A stretch of 64,000 nucleotides of DNA from Topomyia yanbarensis (lineage: Eukaryota > Arthropoda > Insecta > Diptera > Culicidae), in the NCBI RefSeq assembly GCF_030247195.1, contig NC_080672.1, positions 32,557,906-32,621,905 of the forward strand, given 5' to 3'. Made by a program: the position numbers and the translations under genes. The notes beneath the pieces are model-generated. The model was not told the origin of the DNA, did no database searches, and saw only the letters and a program-made list of their open reading frames with translations. Of the stretch, positions 47,173-60,597 are shown piece by piece (the first letter of the stretch is position 1; each line of letters begins with the position of its first letter).

Positions 47173-48757
47173 AAGCCGATTTATTTCCGCCCATAAATTA
47201 AACTAATCAATTTTGGGATATCCATCCCCTTTTACTCTTCCTTCATAACTAAAAAGTTACCCTCTCTCTGTCTCAGTTGATGTTGTTCAGTTTTTCATCA
47301 TGTTGAAAAAACTTGGATGTTTCATCTTTTAGACAATGTCGTTCATGATCAAACTGTCACCCCTCGTAATATCAGTATTTGTCATAGTTGGGTGGATTAC
47401 TACAAGAATTCTTGCGAATATGCTATTTATATTAGAAATATATCTTTATTTACATATTCATAGTTTTTTGTTTCTTTTTTAATTACTCTGAGCTTTCTTG
47501 AGCTGAGGGAAACATGGTAGATTTGAGCAATTCGTAGTAACTCTGCCTAAGCACGACTTCTACTAGCAGAAAATAATAAAATAGCCTGGAAGCCTACCTA
47601 CCTACCCAAATAAAAATCGAAGTTTTATAGCACGCTACAAGTGTAATCTTAGTTTAATAGTAAATACCAAAAAATATATGTTTAAATTTTTTTATTTCTT
47701 GGAAAGCATGCGATATATAATTCAACCTTTAGGACAAAAAGTTCTGGGGAACGATCGTCAAAAGATTGCCTGATCACAACGTAGCAGCAAGTTCATAAGG
47801 CGATCAGTTCAACACATGACTATCGGATAACACACGAGAAAACTGGTTCGATGAGGAGTGCCAATTTTCCTACACAAAGAACACTTTCTATTTTCTACTT
47901 GGTTCTCGAGTTGCTCAGAAGTTTTTGTTTGTCATCATTTTTCTTACAAATTTATTAGAGATTCATCCAATACTATAAACAGAGATATTTTTTTTAAAAT
48001 TGAAAAAGTAATTTTAGGTGAAAATTCACATACCTAAAATAGATATCATAAAATGATGCTAAAAAAAATTAAAGTAAAATAAAAATTATTTTTAAAACTT
48101 GAAGCCTACAGTGAAAAAAATATATCAGTGGGCCATAATCCATTACCAAATCCTGACGAGATAGATATAGAAATAATATATTTCGTAAATATTTTGATCT
48201 GATTACTCAAATTAAAAAAAAATATTTTTGTTTTTTTATATCTCACAATGAATTTTATATGAATTTTTCCACCTTTCGAGCTCAGTTCATAGTACTTTTT
48301 TATTGATTTTTTATATATTTATATTTGCTTTTTGCTCAGTTGTAAAATTTTTCATTGAAACATTCCTGAGTTTTGGATGCTCAAGAAAATTTTAATTGGT
48401 ATTAAAATAAGGTTTACAGCAAACGACCTATTTAAATTGAAATAGCTCGTGCGTTGAGATCTACTCTGATTTTTTAACAAAATTTTCCCAACATACTTTC
48501 TAAAAATTAAAAAAAAAACAAGTTAGAAACATTTGAAGCTCTATGAATGTAGAATCGTTATGAGTCATCTTTTCCGGTATAGTGCTCTTTGTGGTCGGTT
48601 CTGGTAGTTTTTGACTGCCATTTGCTTACAATGTGCAAAAATTTTGAAAAAAGTTTATGTTTTCATAAGTTCTCACGCGATGGAAAAAAGAGAGAATTTA
48701 TTCTGCACAAAAGAAATGAAAACCAGCGTATGATGATCAACAAAGACCAAACATTTA

Positions 48758-49088
48758 TACACTCAAAAAAGTAAACGTTATGCCTATTGATTTTACCCAT
48801 AGATTTTTGCAATTAACGGAGGCATATAGACATTATTTGCTGGCACATAAACCTAATGTGTGTATTTACAAGAAATATTAATCTTACATTCACATTTCAT
48901 AACTATTAGGCACATAAAAACCCATTCTATAACAATATGCACTTATAACTTATGTGTGTGCATACATAGTTTATACAGTTGACACATAAAAGGTATGTGT
49001 GCGTGTGATAACAGTAGCATTTCTTCTTCATATGAATTTTAGGCGGTTTGAAGCAAATAGAATTAACGTTTGGATTTTTTTCAGTGTA
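48758..49088. mobile_element. MITE with TA target duplication
   Basis: The body is 48760-49086 (327 bp). The ends CACTCAAAAAAGTAAACGTTA and TAACGTTTGGATTTTTTTCAGTG are near-perfect inverted repeats flanked by TA on each side, as for Tc1/mariner-type elements. The interior is AT-rich with repeated GGCACATAAA words. It is nested within the 4.6 kb hAT-type insertion. Confidence 0.7.
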
Positions 49089-51317
49089 TGTGCAGTACAA
49101 ACAGATTTCATGTAATGTTTGTCTGCTGTCCTGAAGGTGCCATTGTGTCGTCGTTTTCTTCAAATATAGGGCTATCAAGCAATCGAGCTGGCCGTAAAGC
49201 AAAACGTTATGTTCAAAATCGCGGGTCAGAGAGATGTATGATCAGGATCTGAACAAATTTAAAAAAAATGTATCTGAAAGGGTAACGTTAAATTTTCATT
49301 CGAGATGAATAAAAACCGTAAAAACTCACAATGCACAGTGGTCATAAATATGTGCAATGCAAATATCGTTACTAAACTTAATTTCTTTAGTAAATTTTAG
49401 GTCGCTGAATCCGAATTTCACACTAAAAAATAGAATTATCTACCTAAAAGTGTGATATGGCATTTCTTATTCCACTAATCGTTCATATTTAATTACCATT
49501 ATTTTTTGCTCTAACATTTTTAGAGTAACAAATAGTACATGTTTTGATGTACTTGCAAAAAACCATGATTTTTCATTCAAAATTCTCGAAACTACTGCTT
49601 TTGTGCTTGAATACCAATATTTTTATATCGTTTTCAGTGAGCATGATATCTCGTGAACCAAATCACAGACCAATTTTCAATTTTGGAATGTTCTTCGTGA
49701 TTATAATAGCAAGCTCAAACAAAATTTCAAATTAATAGTGATTGTTTCCCTAATTTTTTTAAGAATACAGTGTTTTGGCAACCGTAAAAATAAAACTTTT
49801 CGCATAAATAAAAATACCGTAGTGAGTTATGGTACCAATACTTTTAAAACAGAGCAACAGTTCATGACTTTAAATTTATTTGTGAATTGGAACTACGGAT
49901 GTGGTATGAATCGCAACGGGCTTTCTCAAAAAATCCGTATTCGAGAGCATCGTTGTGGTACGAAGTAGTGTAAGCCGTACATCGAATATTCCATCCCAAC
50001 ATGTGTTTCAAAAAGTAGCGTCCAATTAATTAATATAACTCAAGTTGTAATGATCCGAAATTTTAGGAAAATAATAATTAAGCTATATAATTTCAAGATC
50101 TGCAGTGATAATAAATAATATATTTTTTTTTCGTTTTGTAATAACTCGTCAAACATATACAACATCTTAGATTCTCCGAGCATTCTGGGCGCAGACTTGC
50201 GCAGCTGAAGTCTAGTTTAAGTGAAATTAAATAGTCTGAAGAATTTTTTAAGAAAAATTCGTGGGGGATATCGAGGGAAAAGTTAGTTAAAGACAAATTC
50301 AATATTTTTAGTTAAATTGTTCGAATACATATACAAACATACTCATCTTTCTGCACTCTATATTCACCAAAACCCGATAATTATCGTACAATACACAGCT
50401 ATTAGTAGCGTTGTCTGATTAAAATACTAATATTGATAACTACAGTTCGACAAAAAAAATTCTTACGAGCAATCAATTTTCAATATTAATTAACTGATCG
50501 GTAAATAGCGAACCACCATATGAATTCATCTATATATAATATAAAAATCAGTTCATTATTGTCAAAATTAAGTTTGAAACAATAAAACGTATATCCATAA
50601 TCATATAATCGCGAGATAAAAACGTGCCTTAGCTGATTTTTTTTGTGCTATTGTACTATGGGGGACCACTGTGCAATGTATCTTTAAACTGCAATAAATA
50701 CGCATTATTTTGCAACGTTTTATGCTGAAAGCGTCAAATTGGCTTTGCTTATTGCAGGATACATAAGGCAAATGTTAAAAAAAAATAATTATTCGTAAAA
50801 AAACTCAATGCATCAATAGTTTAAGAGAGTTATGTGGGACTGAAAAATGGTCAATTGGTCAAATGGTTATTAACTTAAAAAAATCATATTGCAAAAAACG
50901 TGAGAATTGTATTGCGTCAAAGACCACGAGAATTTTTTTCCATGGAAGTTGAAAATGATTAATGTTGATTTTTAAGCCTACCTAAAATGGGATAATAATA
51001 AAATACAGAAATACTTTGATTATCTTTTTTGAGGAACCAGTTTCTACATTTAAGAAATAAATGAAATAACGTTAATTCCAATATCAAAATAAAATGACTG
51101 TTTTACAATCGATGCTTTACCAGAAATCTAACTTATAATGAAGGCTTTACATAACTGAATGTTTTTAAGCCGTTAGCCCTCCCCCCCCCCCTCCCTAATG
51201 GAAAACGCTGCACACGCCTATGATGGTAATTAATTCTTGAAGGGATCAACTCATTTCTGACAATAGCAGTATGTTATTTCGGGCCCAAACATAAAATAAA
51301 TACAGAGATGTTCACGA

Positions 51318-51771
51318 TTATTGGTGAATCAAAACACTTAAATAAACTACCTAAGCTAAAAAGATAAAAATAAACAAAAATTTCAAAAGCATATAGCAAA
51401 CATTACAAAACTCGATAGAATGTTTGAAGAACATTAAAAATAACTGGACTAGACACAACTACGTAAGATTATTGGAGATGATTTAACGAAATGACTAATT
51501 CAGTGCAATCTAACACGGAGAACCAAAATTCAGCTCAGATGCGAAAATCTTGGCTCATTTATTGAATTGAAGTAGTTATTATTTAGGACGACTAAGCAAA
51601 TTCTCAATTTGCTGATTTTGATTAGTTGTTCTCGATTCTACTGAATTGTGCTAAAATTCTGGTTAGAATTTGTTTGTTATTTTTGTTGATTTTGCAAGAA
51701 AATGATGCTATCACTTTTAGCGAAGATACATTCTCCATTTTCTGAACTATAACTTTTGCTGAAGTTAGTAC
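51318..51771. other. Intergenic, no gene seen
   Basis: AT-rich sequence between two repeat blocks, with no recognisable feature. Confidence 0.4.
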
Positions 51772-53431
51772 TATTTTCTGTTTTTTTTTATTCAGTTCGT
51801 TTATTTAATAGGCACAAATGCATTAGCTTGGCGGTGCCAATTTCTTTTTTTTACATTTTGAATATCTTAAAACTAAAAGGTTACAATGCACAAATATTTT
51901 TTTTAATTTTGAGAAGAATATTTTTTACAACTATCTTAAACTAAAAATACGATTCGATATACAAGATTGAATAATAATTATTTTTTACAAAAATTGTTTT
52001 ATAGCTATCTTAAGACTTGTAATGTAGATCAATATAAAAGAAGGGAAACAAATTTGTATGAGGAATTTCACAGCTATCTTAAAACTAGGAATACAATTTG
52101 AAATACAAGATGGGAAACAAAAAAAAATGAACAGGTTTAAGGTTATCTTAAAACTAGAAATATAATACAAATTGGTTTTTGTAACAACAGCAAGAGTTGT
52201 AACAGGAACAGGGGGAGTAGGCGAGCACGATGACGGGGAAAGAAGAACAAAACTTGCAACATTCAGGCATAAAGAAGAACAGTGACATAAGTTATAGCCT
52301 CAGGCTGGTAGATGGTAAATGCCTAGGATCGGGTTGACGGCGGAGAATCCTTCAAGAGTGATCAGACCTTCGACCTGCTCTCGCTTTGACTTCATTTTTG
52401 CAGGCGTGGTAAAGGTGACGGCAGTCACATAGTGTCACTCTGGTGCTCCGAAAGGAAGGACAGGGAACTCTAAGAACGAGAAATAAAGGATATGGGCTAG
52501 ATTATGATATTTGTCGATTTAATGAAAAGGTAGATGAGAGACATATAGGGAAAATCGCGACTTGCCAGGATATCCCGAACTGGAACATCGGGTGGTCTAC
52601 CTCGGACCCGGAGGGAATCCTTTAACTGCGATCTGGCCCCACAATACCCAGCGCACGCCCAGACAACGTGATCGATGTCGTGATAACCTGCATTACAAGC
52701 GCACCGACTACTCTCTGTGAGCCCAATACGCCGCAAATGCGCATCCAAGGTGTAGTGGTTGACATTACACGTACGAACTCGACCCACATCCATCCCCCTG
52801 AACCAAGGCTTCCTTGATACCTTTGGGATAATCGAATGTAGCCATCATTCAAGTTCCCCATTGCTCCACGAGGTTTGCCAACTGTTGAGTGTCCTGTGAC
52901 GACATATACTAAAAAATCGTCGAAGCAGATTGGTCTTCCGTATATGTCACCATCTAATGCGCCCACCTTTGCTAAAGAGTCGGCCTTTTCATTTTCAGAT
53001 TTTTCAGATAACGTATACAAAGACTCCCGTATCTTCCCCAGAAAATACGGGAATTGCTTTTTAGGATTCACCGCACGAAGAGCCTCGATAGAGCCGAGAC
53101 TGTACGAAATGATGAAGTAGTGATCTGTGGGCAATGTGTCGATAATCCCAAGGGTATACTGAATAATTCGGCGACGTAAACTGAAGCAGGATCATTGAGC
53201 TTGAACGAAACGGTGACATTATCATTGAAGATACCGAAGCCAGTGGACCCATCGAGATTTGATCCGTCAGTGTAGAACATTTTGTCACAGTCGACTTCTC
53301 GGAATTTATCATAAAATATAGTGGAAATCACTTGCGGGCGTATATGATCCGGGATTCCACGAATCTCTTCCTTCATGGATGTGTCGAAGAACACAGTAGA
53401 ATCAGAAGCATCTAGGAAACGATATTTTCTG
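51772..53431 (-). mobile_element. 5'-truncated I/LOA-group retrotransposon, copy 2
   Basis: The insertion is about 51781-53422 (1642 bp), minus strand, with a probable 9-bp duplication TATTTTCTG at 51772-51780 and 53423-53431. The 3' end is a T run (A tail on the minus strand) followed by the same 3' UTR as copy 1, TTGGCACCGCCAAGCTAA. It is the sister of 6921-9017 without the nested MITE and extends about 80 bp further 5'. Confidence 0.8.
52497..53422 (-). pseudogene. Retrotransposon RNase H and C-terminal domain, copy 2
   Basis: RNase H normally removes the RNA strand after reverse transcription. The order is FYTDGSNLDGSTGFGIF and VYVAEL (frame 53571-53068). A loss of about 8 bases relative to copy 1 near 53165 then shifts the frame. 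HYFIISYSLGSIEALRA follows in the frame 53134-52622; the second catalytic Asp present in copy 1 (ISDSL) is Tyr here. A last frame (52793-52497) gives HYTLDAHLRRIGL, CACNAGYHDIDHVVWAC and RGRPPDVPVRDIL. Dead by frameshift and active-site loss. Confidence 0.85.
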
Positions 53432-53739
53432 TTGGTTTCAACCAATATATTCTCTAAATTCAAAACTTTTTTTGCATTTAAATCATCTTTTTTTAATTGA
53501 ATTTCTGTTACAAATATGTTAATTATTGTTTTGTTCAATGTAGTTTTTTTTTCCTCAGTTAATTTAAACAAATGTCAGCTTTGAATTTAAGCCATTTTGC
53601 TTTTAAATTCAAAATCTTTCGTAGTTAAATTTAGATTGTCAATAATTTGAACTTAGAACAGCTTCGGTTGAATGTAGCGTATTTTCTATTGATTTAAAAA
53701 ATTAAATTCCTGCTTTTTTAAACTTATATTTCAACATTG

Positions 53740-54130
53740 TTTTTATTCAGTTGAAGTCCTTATGAATGCAATCAATATAGGTATTTTCAATATGGTTTTG
53801 ACGAATGTGTGTCGGAGAATAAGGTCGATGTTTAGCGCCATTCTGGAATCCAAGATGGCGGCTTCCGGTTTAGTAAAATTTACTTTATCCCAGTCAAGAT
53901 AGGTATTTTCGGAATTGTTTGACGCCACGTTGAAATCCAAGATAGCGACTTCCGGTTCAACGAAATTCGCTATAACGCAATCAATAAGGGTATTCTAGAA
54001 ATGGTCTTGACGAATAGGTGACAGAGGTTGATGCTTGACGCAATTCTGAAAAACAAGACTTCCGGTTTAACGAAATTCGTTAGAAACCAAAATCAATATG
54101 GGAATTTTCGGAATTGTTTGAAGAGTGGGT
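53740..54130. repeat. Diverged tandem repeat, about 3-4 units of roughly 110-130 bp
   Basis: Each unit contains CAATCAATATAGGTATTTTC-like words, a GACGAAT or GACGCCA segment, TCCAAGATGGCGGCTTCCGG-like words and AACGAAATTCG. Starts are at about 53765, 53893, 53976 and 54090. Related words occur in the foldback element at 10.5 kb. Confidence 0.7.
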
Positions 54131-57100
54131 CATCCAATTTGTTGGTTTGGAACAATTTGACTCATTCTATTAATTTGAAAACTTTTTTAAATTGTCTAAT
54201 TTTATATTTAGTAAGCTGAACTGATTTCATTTATTTTTTTTTATTAGATTGATTTTTATTTATCATTCCACTCATTTTGTTAATCTGATGACTTATTTTA
54301 AATTTTTTAACTGAATTTTCACTGTGGTTCAAATGATCAACGCTCAAAATTAACAGAAAATAATTGTTACCAAATTTCAACTGGATTTTGTGGATCAAAC
54401 ATTATTGTACTTTAGTGATAGACTTTTATAGTAGCAATGTTCGCCCATTTATAGGCGAAGTTTGGCATATTATATCAAAAACTATCGCGATGTTAAGGAA
54501 TGCAGATATAACATGTGAAAACCCTATTTGAAATGTTTAGGAAGTTAAAAATAGTACAGTGTTCCGAAAACAACACTAAACACATCATCAAGCCTTTGTT
54601 GTTCCGGCCAACGGATTATAAATGGTGAATTTGCATTTAATCGGTCCAACTCCTTTATTACTCTTTCTTAGCCGAAACACTACTCATCTCATCCAACGCC
54701 ATGTAATTACTACATCTTAGCCAGCTTCAAATTCATTTTTTGTTGGGTGGTTTGAAATTATCATATAAATGATTATTATATGAAACTCTCTTGGTAAAAG
54801 CCAGCTAACCAACTCATTTTAAAGCTCTTCAAATGAGATGTAGAAGTTACTCAAAATAAATTATCCGCTGAAATTTTAGCAAAATCTTTTATATCATGAC
54901 TTTTTGTTCAATCTCTTAAAATCCCTAACAACATGTCAATATAATACCGTTCCATCCCAAAAAATGCTTACACGATACACTTTTCCAGTGCTTAATCGTA
55001 ACAATCCAAAAATAACGCTGTCTTCAGTCACGACTTATTGAGTGCATTACTTTTTACGATTATTACGGCACGCCTAATGATGTTCACAAAAAATATATGA
55101 TAGCTTAAGTGACACAAAGAATTCTGTTTAGCACCCATCGCCCTGTGCGACTATATCCGCGCGCAACCGGTTCCGCAAAAGAAAGTAATCTTATCTCCGG
55201 TCGCAACCGAGTCCCCTTCCACGCCCACAACACGAAAATGCCATTTGAAACGATTGCAAAGTACCTACCTTCCCACTACCTGGTACCGGTATGTATTGAC
55301 TTGACTCAGACCATCCGATTGTGCAGGAGTTCGCATCACCGTTCTAGGTGTGCACAGACTTTCCACCTTATCGGTGCGAAACCCGTGTCCTCACTCCCGG
55401 CGACATACGTTCAACCTCAAAGGGTCTATTTCGGGATTCCGGTTCGCTTATTTATAGCCGTACCGGTAGCGTCGCGACGCGTCGTGCGTGGGTGCGGAGC
55501 AAAAGGGGTGGTTGAAGATGAAACAAAGAAGCGATGAAATTCTTACGCTGACACTCGGAAAATAGCACCGAATTCTGACAAGAGTGTAACAATAGATCAT
55601 TATCTGATTTTACCCTTGGCTGTCGTGTGACAGGAAGAAGGTGGGTCAATGATAATGTAATATTCTTTTCCCTAAATGGAAGCGGTTGGGGTGACGGAAG
55701 TTGGTTGAACAATCATTTTATTTCGTGCTAGGGGTCGAAAATGTTACCTTTGATGGAAGTTACAAATAGGCATTCTTAAAATTGAAAAAAAAGTGATAAA
55801 ATTGAAGCACAAAGACTTATGCATCTATACAACACTCATAAGACTATGGTGGTGGTCCAAACCAAAATATTTATGTAGCCTTCTGACAACAAAATAATTC
55901 TTCACATAAAATATCAATTTAAATAATCTTTAATTTCGACAGGATTAATGCATACAATTCCCAAAACTTTATGTCACATGAATGTACAGTAACTCATCCG
56001 TACAACCGACAGAAATGAAACGTAATGCCCAACTAAGCGCTGGTGGCACGCTTGGATTAGTACCCAAAACTCAGCCGAATCCGCGGAATGCGTGCAAACA
56101 GGTTCAGCTTGCTGGAGGAAAAACACCCCACCCATATTTTGGCATATATTAATCCCATTGCCGCTGCTCTACACCAACCGAAGTTTCGTTGCCATGCTAA
56201 ACTGACCAGATTGCAGACATGTCATTCCAAAGTACGGACGCAAAATACGAACGGAATGTGTGGCGGATTTTCGCCGCCGTAGTTGGATTTAATATTTGAT
56301 CCGTCCGCTTCAAGAGACCAATCCGAAAGCGAGAGCGAATGTGATCCGAGCTAGGCTGCATTGAAATTCACGACTTTCGGAAACATCGCAGAGCTCGACC
56401 TCGGCACTGCCTCGAAGGCCGTCTCTTGCTTGCTTGCCAGCATCGACGTAGAAGTTTAGGGATTTACGGAATGCGGTTTGTAGTGACCGATTCCGACTCG
56501 TCTAGCTATAAACAAGCGCAGCCGAGCTGCAGGCACAAACGCTACCCTTTTGACAGCACCACGAAGTACCGGGTTTTCGCAGCAGACAGACCTTTCCTCC
56601 CCTCAACCTACCAGTTATTAGTGGCAGTTATTATGAAAATTTATCCGCATAATTAGTTTCACAAATAAATATAAAAGCTTGGAGGCGCGAAACTGCACGG
56701 CGTCTCGTTCGAGCTCGGACGATGCCATCCCTTCAGGCAGAAGTCACAGGACCATTATCGTAACGTATTGGGCCGGAGCGGTGCGTTTATTTTAGGCTCT
56801 CTCAATTGAGCCCCTTTGAAGCATAAATATATAATACTGACGCCGTCAGTACAACCACACACCATCGGGCTTCGAACGAACGGGTTGGTCTAATTTATAT
56901 TACACTTGGTGTGAAGAGAGAATCGTTGCGATGCAGATGGCGACTTGGTTTGAGGAGGAATGCAAAAAGCTATTTTCGATAACCGCTCGTCATCATGCGG
57001 TGGTGCATTTTAATATGTACCTAAAATCTAAAGCCACAAATTGAAAACTAAACAACAACAAGCAAAGAAGAAAATCAAAGTCTAGGTAAAACTATTAAAA

Positions 57101-57986
57101 TAATTCAGATCATTGAAGAAACTCTAAGATAAAGTATACGAATGGATCTTATCGGTTTTGCGGAGTACAAAGACATTCCACAATCCTCCAGAGAGGTAGG
57201 GGATGGTAGGGAGTTGTGAACAACGTCAATGTCCACTAAACTATAAATTATAAAAATGTGGTAGCTACCCTTAAATGTTTCTATTGTCATGTCGTAACTT
57301 TCTCATTGATGAATGTTGAAGTAACTTATGTTCTTAATCGCCGCGTGCCGCAACCGCGAATTCAGGTGGCTTGGCGTGAATCATGTTGTCATCTGCTTAT
57401 TGCGAATCAGATCGCTTTTCTATCCTATCATTAGTTTAGAAATATCTCTTAATATATTTTCTATAGCCCAAATGAAAATAAACCACAAAAATATCCCATT
57501 TCCCGATCAGAAATACAGAACAGAAATATTACAAAACTATATCTCGCATTGTTGCTTGTTATAAATTTCTATTATTTTAACTACTAACGAGACCTAATTT
57601 ATAACACAATATGTTACAAAAATTGTGTTCTGTTGCTGTTATAATCTTGTTATTTCATTCTGATCGGGTTCTCTTACTTTCTGCGATGGTTCACAACTCC
57701 CCACCAAACTAAAAAATGGCTATTCCTCGCTTTTCACGTAAACTTCCATCTCTCAAACTGAATTATTTTAAATTGCGACAGCCTGTGGATGCATTAAACT
57801 GTCCTTTACAAATACCAGTTCAAATATTGAAAATCGATCAATGCTTATGGTAGTTAGACCGCGAAAACAAAACTATGTTCACAACTCCCCTCCGTCCCCT
57901 CCATATTGAAAATCAAAATCGAGCAGACAAACTAGCATCGTCATTACTTTTATATGTTGAATTTTAGATACACTTAACACAAAAAG
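54131..57986. other. Intergenic, no supported gene
   Basis: Bases 55100-56900 are GC-richer with overlapping chance frames; the rest is AT-rich. I recognise no domain, RNA gene or element end. Confidence 0.35.
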
Positions 57987-58445
57987 ACCATGGAACATGG
58001 GCAGACTTGACCAGGTTTTCAGCTAAAACTGCATAAATCTCTAAAAAAGCCTTCAATCCCTCAAAAGTTATTTAGATATAATGTGCTAAGTTATTGTGCG
58101 TCTTCATGATTTTTGGCAGAATTTTCAATTTAATTTTTGAAAAGTTACAAAAGTTTTTCTGTGATCGTTTTATTTTGGTCAAATCTCCCCGCAGAGGGGG
58201 GGGGGGAAACTTGACCAAGAGAATTTTGAAAAATCATAACAAAAAATAATGACATAAAACATACTGTTATTATTTTTTTCCATATTGTCGAGATCCTTGG
58301 GTAACAGTAAAAAATATAAAAATTACCTTAAGTAATCGAAACAAGTATAAAAATATTTTTGAAAAAAATTTAAGAATCGAATAGAAAACGCCATAACCAA
58401 AAATAGAATTTTGCGCTTCATCAAGTCTCTCCATGTTCCCCTACA
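57987..58445. repeat. Probable MITE with GGAACATGG...ACTTGA ends
   Basis: The left end GGAACATGGGCAGACTTGAC (57992) is mirrored at the right by TCAAGTCTCTCCATGTTCCC (58421-58440). An internal G run followed by AAACTTGACCAAG (about 58197-58221) repeats part of the end motif. No target duplication was assigned. Confidence 0.55.
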
Positions 58446-58800
58446 CCATAAAACGGTAGTACATTGATCATTTTTTAAAAGTTTTTCGAATATTGTAATC
58501 TTTAGTCTTTTACACTACTGTACTTCCTGATCAGACGCAGTCAAAACACAAAATCCTCGACTTACTGAAGTTAAATATTGTGCCGCTCATTTAAAACAAA
58601 TGGTTTGGTACAAATTTCTCGTTAGGGGAAACATCGCTTCTCAAATTCAACACCTGGTAACGAATACCGGAGAGCTAGTATTCAATTTCAAAGCCCCGCT
58701 CATTAATTTATTTTAAGCTGACTGACACGCAGTATCGAATGCTTTCAGTCTATTTGAAATATAATATCCATACCCAAATCCAGAATGCCAGAAAATTCAA

Positions 58801-60426
58801 CGTTATGTGTTTCGGCTATGCAGTCTGCGGTTTACAAAATCACTATTTTGTCTTCATCCGACGTTTCGGTCCGTTTGCGACCCTTTTCAAGGATTCGATA
58901 GTGTGTGTACTGTTGTGTTGAACACTAGAGTGGCCAGCAAAATGATGAATTTTTGAAAACTCAATTGGCCCACCCCTGAGTCGATTCCTAGTTCCACCAG
59001 GAGTACTTGCTCCGAATTTGAAGCAAAACGGACAAGTCTAGCTACCGGACCAACGTGTCTGAAGTTTATATGGGATTTTTCGATAATTTACATGGAGAAA
59101 AAACACTAACTCGCGTTTTCGCCGCTAGGTGGCACTGTATGCGTCCTATTATCACTGTAAGTGAAAGTAAGAAAGATAATTTATTTGCCTGCAACTTTGT
59201 CGAAGACTGCTAGTGAATTCGGCTTTGTTAAAAGAAGTTATTATTTTTTTAACGAAGTGATGTCTGAGTCAGTTTTGCATGGGGCCTAGCAATACATAGT
59301 TGTGTATCAGCAATGTGGTATATATAGGTGTAACACAACATACGGTTTTCTAGTATTGGCAACCAAAAATATGTAAACAATCCAGAAGCACATCGGGTCG
59401 ACGTCATAGCGTTCACACGATTCAATGGGAGCGGAACGAACGGTATGACGAAAGCAAGTCGATTTATTCTGTGATCACTCACACCACTCATGTAAGATTC
59501 ATCTTACGAATACCAAAGAGCCCTCTTCGCCATACCTGTATATATTACATTGGTGTATCACTACTCGATTCCCACCAACTATACATTTTTGTGAGATAAT
59601 GGTTAGATTTGGCTGTATAGTATGTTCACAAGAATTGTAGAACATAATAGGAGTTATGCTTTGGTTATAAAATTTTAGTTCTACCTGTGATCGCATAGAG
59701 GGCGCCAACACTAACTTTTCATAGCAGTGAGATAGAATATTAAGATGTTCGGAAGAGTAATTTAAAAATGCTTGATCTACAACTTTGTGGAAGGCACCTA
59801 GTCTCTATCTCTTTCCGTTGAAAAGTTTGTGTTGGCGCCCTCTATGCGGTAAAATGTGGAACTAATATTTTCTAACCAAAACACTACTCGTATTACTTAT
59901 TATTACTATAAATCTTCTGAGCATACTATTGACCTAAACCTAACCATTATTACACAAAAATGTTTAGTTCGTGCGTATCAAGTACTGATCCACAACCATG
60001 CACCACTAGGCCCCATGCAAAACTGACTCAGATAAATTCTTTTAACAAAGCCGAATTCACTAGCAGTCTTCGACAATGTTGCAGGCAAATAAATTATCTT
60101 TCTTATTTTCACTTACAGTGATAATACGACGCATACAGTGCCACCTAGCGGCGAAAATGCGAGTTAGTGTTTTTTCTCCATGTAAATTATCGAAAAATCC
60201 CATATAAACTTCAGGCACGTTGGTCCGGTAGCTAGACTTGTTCGATTTGCTTCAAATTTGGAGCAAATACTCCTGGTGGGACTGGGGATCGACTCAGGCA
60301 TGGGTCGATAGGGGTCATTTTTTCCTGTCACTCTTTTGAACACACTATATCGAATCTTTTAAAAAAGTCCCAAACGAACCGAAACGTCGGATGAAGACAA
60401 AATACTACATAGCCGAAACACATGAC
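58801..60426. mobile_element. 1.6 kb foldback element
   Basis: The left arm (58801 to about 59735) and right arm (about 59798 to 60426) are inverted copies. Shared words include ATGTGTTTCGGCTATG, TTGTCTTCATCCGACGTTTC, CCGCTAGGTGGCACTGTATG, TTTGCATGGGGCCTAG and GAGGGCGCCAACAC. The spacer is about 60 bp. The left arm is longer because of a nested insertion at 59310-59552. No coding capacity; the two arms would pair if transcribed. Confidence 0.85.
59302..59560. mobile_element. Nested 243 bp element in the foldback left arm
   Basis: The body is 59310-59552, with 8-bp duplications GTGTATCA at 59302-59309 and 59553-59560. The right arm lacks this segment and so gives the empty state. The ends CAATGTGGTATATATAGG and CCTGTATATATTACATTG are imperfect inverted repeats. 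An 8-bp duplication suggests a hAT-type MITE. Confidence 0.7.
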
Positions 60427-60597
60427 CTTAAAGTTGCTATAGTCGAAATTGGTTAAGCGTATTGTGTAACAGGTTGTCGGATAGTATTTAAGCATAGACA
60501 TAGGAGATCGCTAGTGCTTGCTACTCCGTTATTGAACACAATCAATTGAGATTGAAAAATGTTCATTGTGCGATCTATATTGATCCCTGCATTCTAA

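Larger units (their letters stand above)
46593..51230. mobile_element. 4.6 kb hAT-type insertion with 8-bp target duplication and empty site
   Basis: The body is 46601-51222. Flanks are identical: ATGGTAAT at 46593-46600 and 51223-51230, and the uninterrupted paralogue has this 8-mer once (40420-40427). The ends are CATTGGCGTG and the inverse of CATAGGCGTG, each followed inward by a G-rich or C-rich run (about 46615-46623 and 51180-51192) and CCCTAATG/CATTAGGG. No transposase frame remains in the AT-rich interior, which itself carries smaller elements. Confidence 0.8.
46395..51317. repeat. Dispersed repeat, copy interrupted by a 4.6 kb insertion
   Basis: The left part 46395-46600 and the right part 51223-51317 together align with 40230-40519. 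The interruption lies exactly after the first ATGGTAAT. Confidence 0.8.

Noticed and set aside
55109..55537. 142-codon plus-strand frame
   Set aside because: Lies in a GC-richer region where stops are rarer; composition is not protein-like and no homologous motif is visible.
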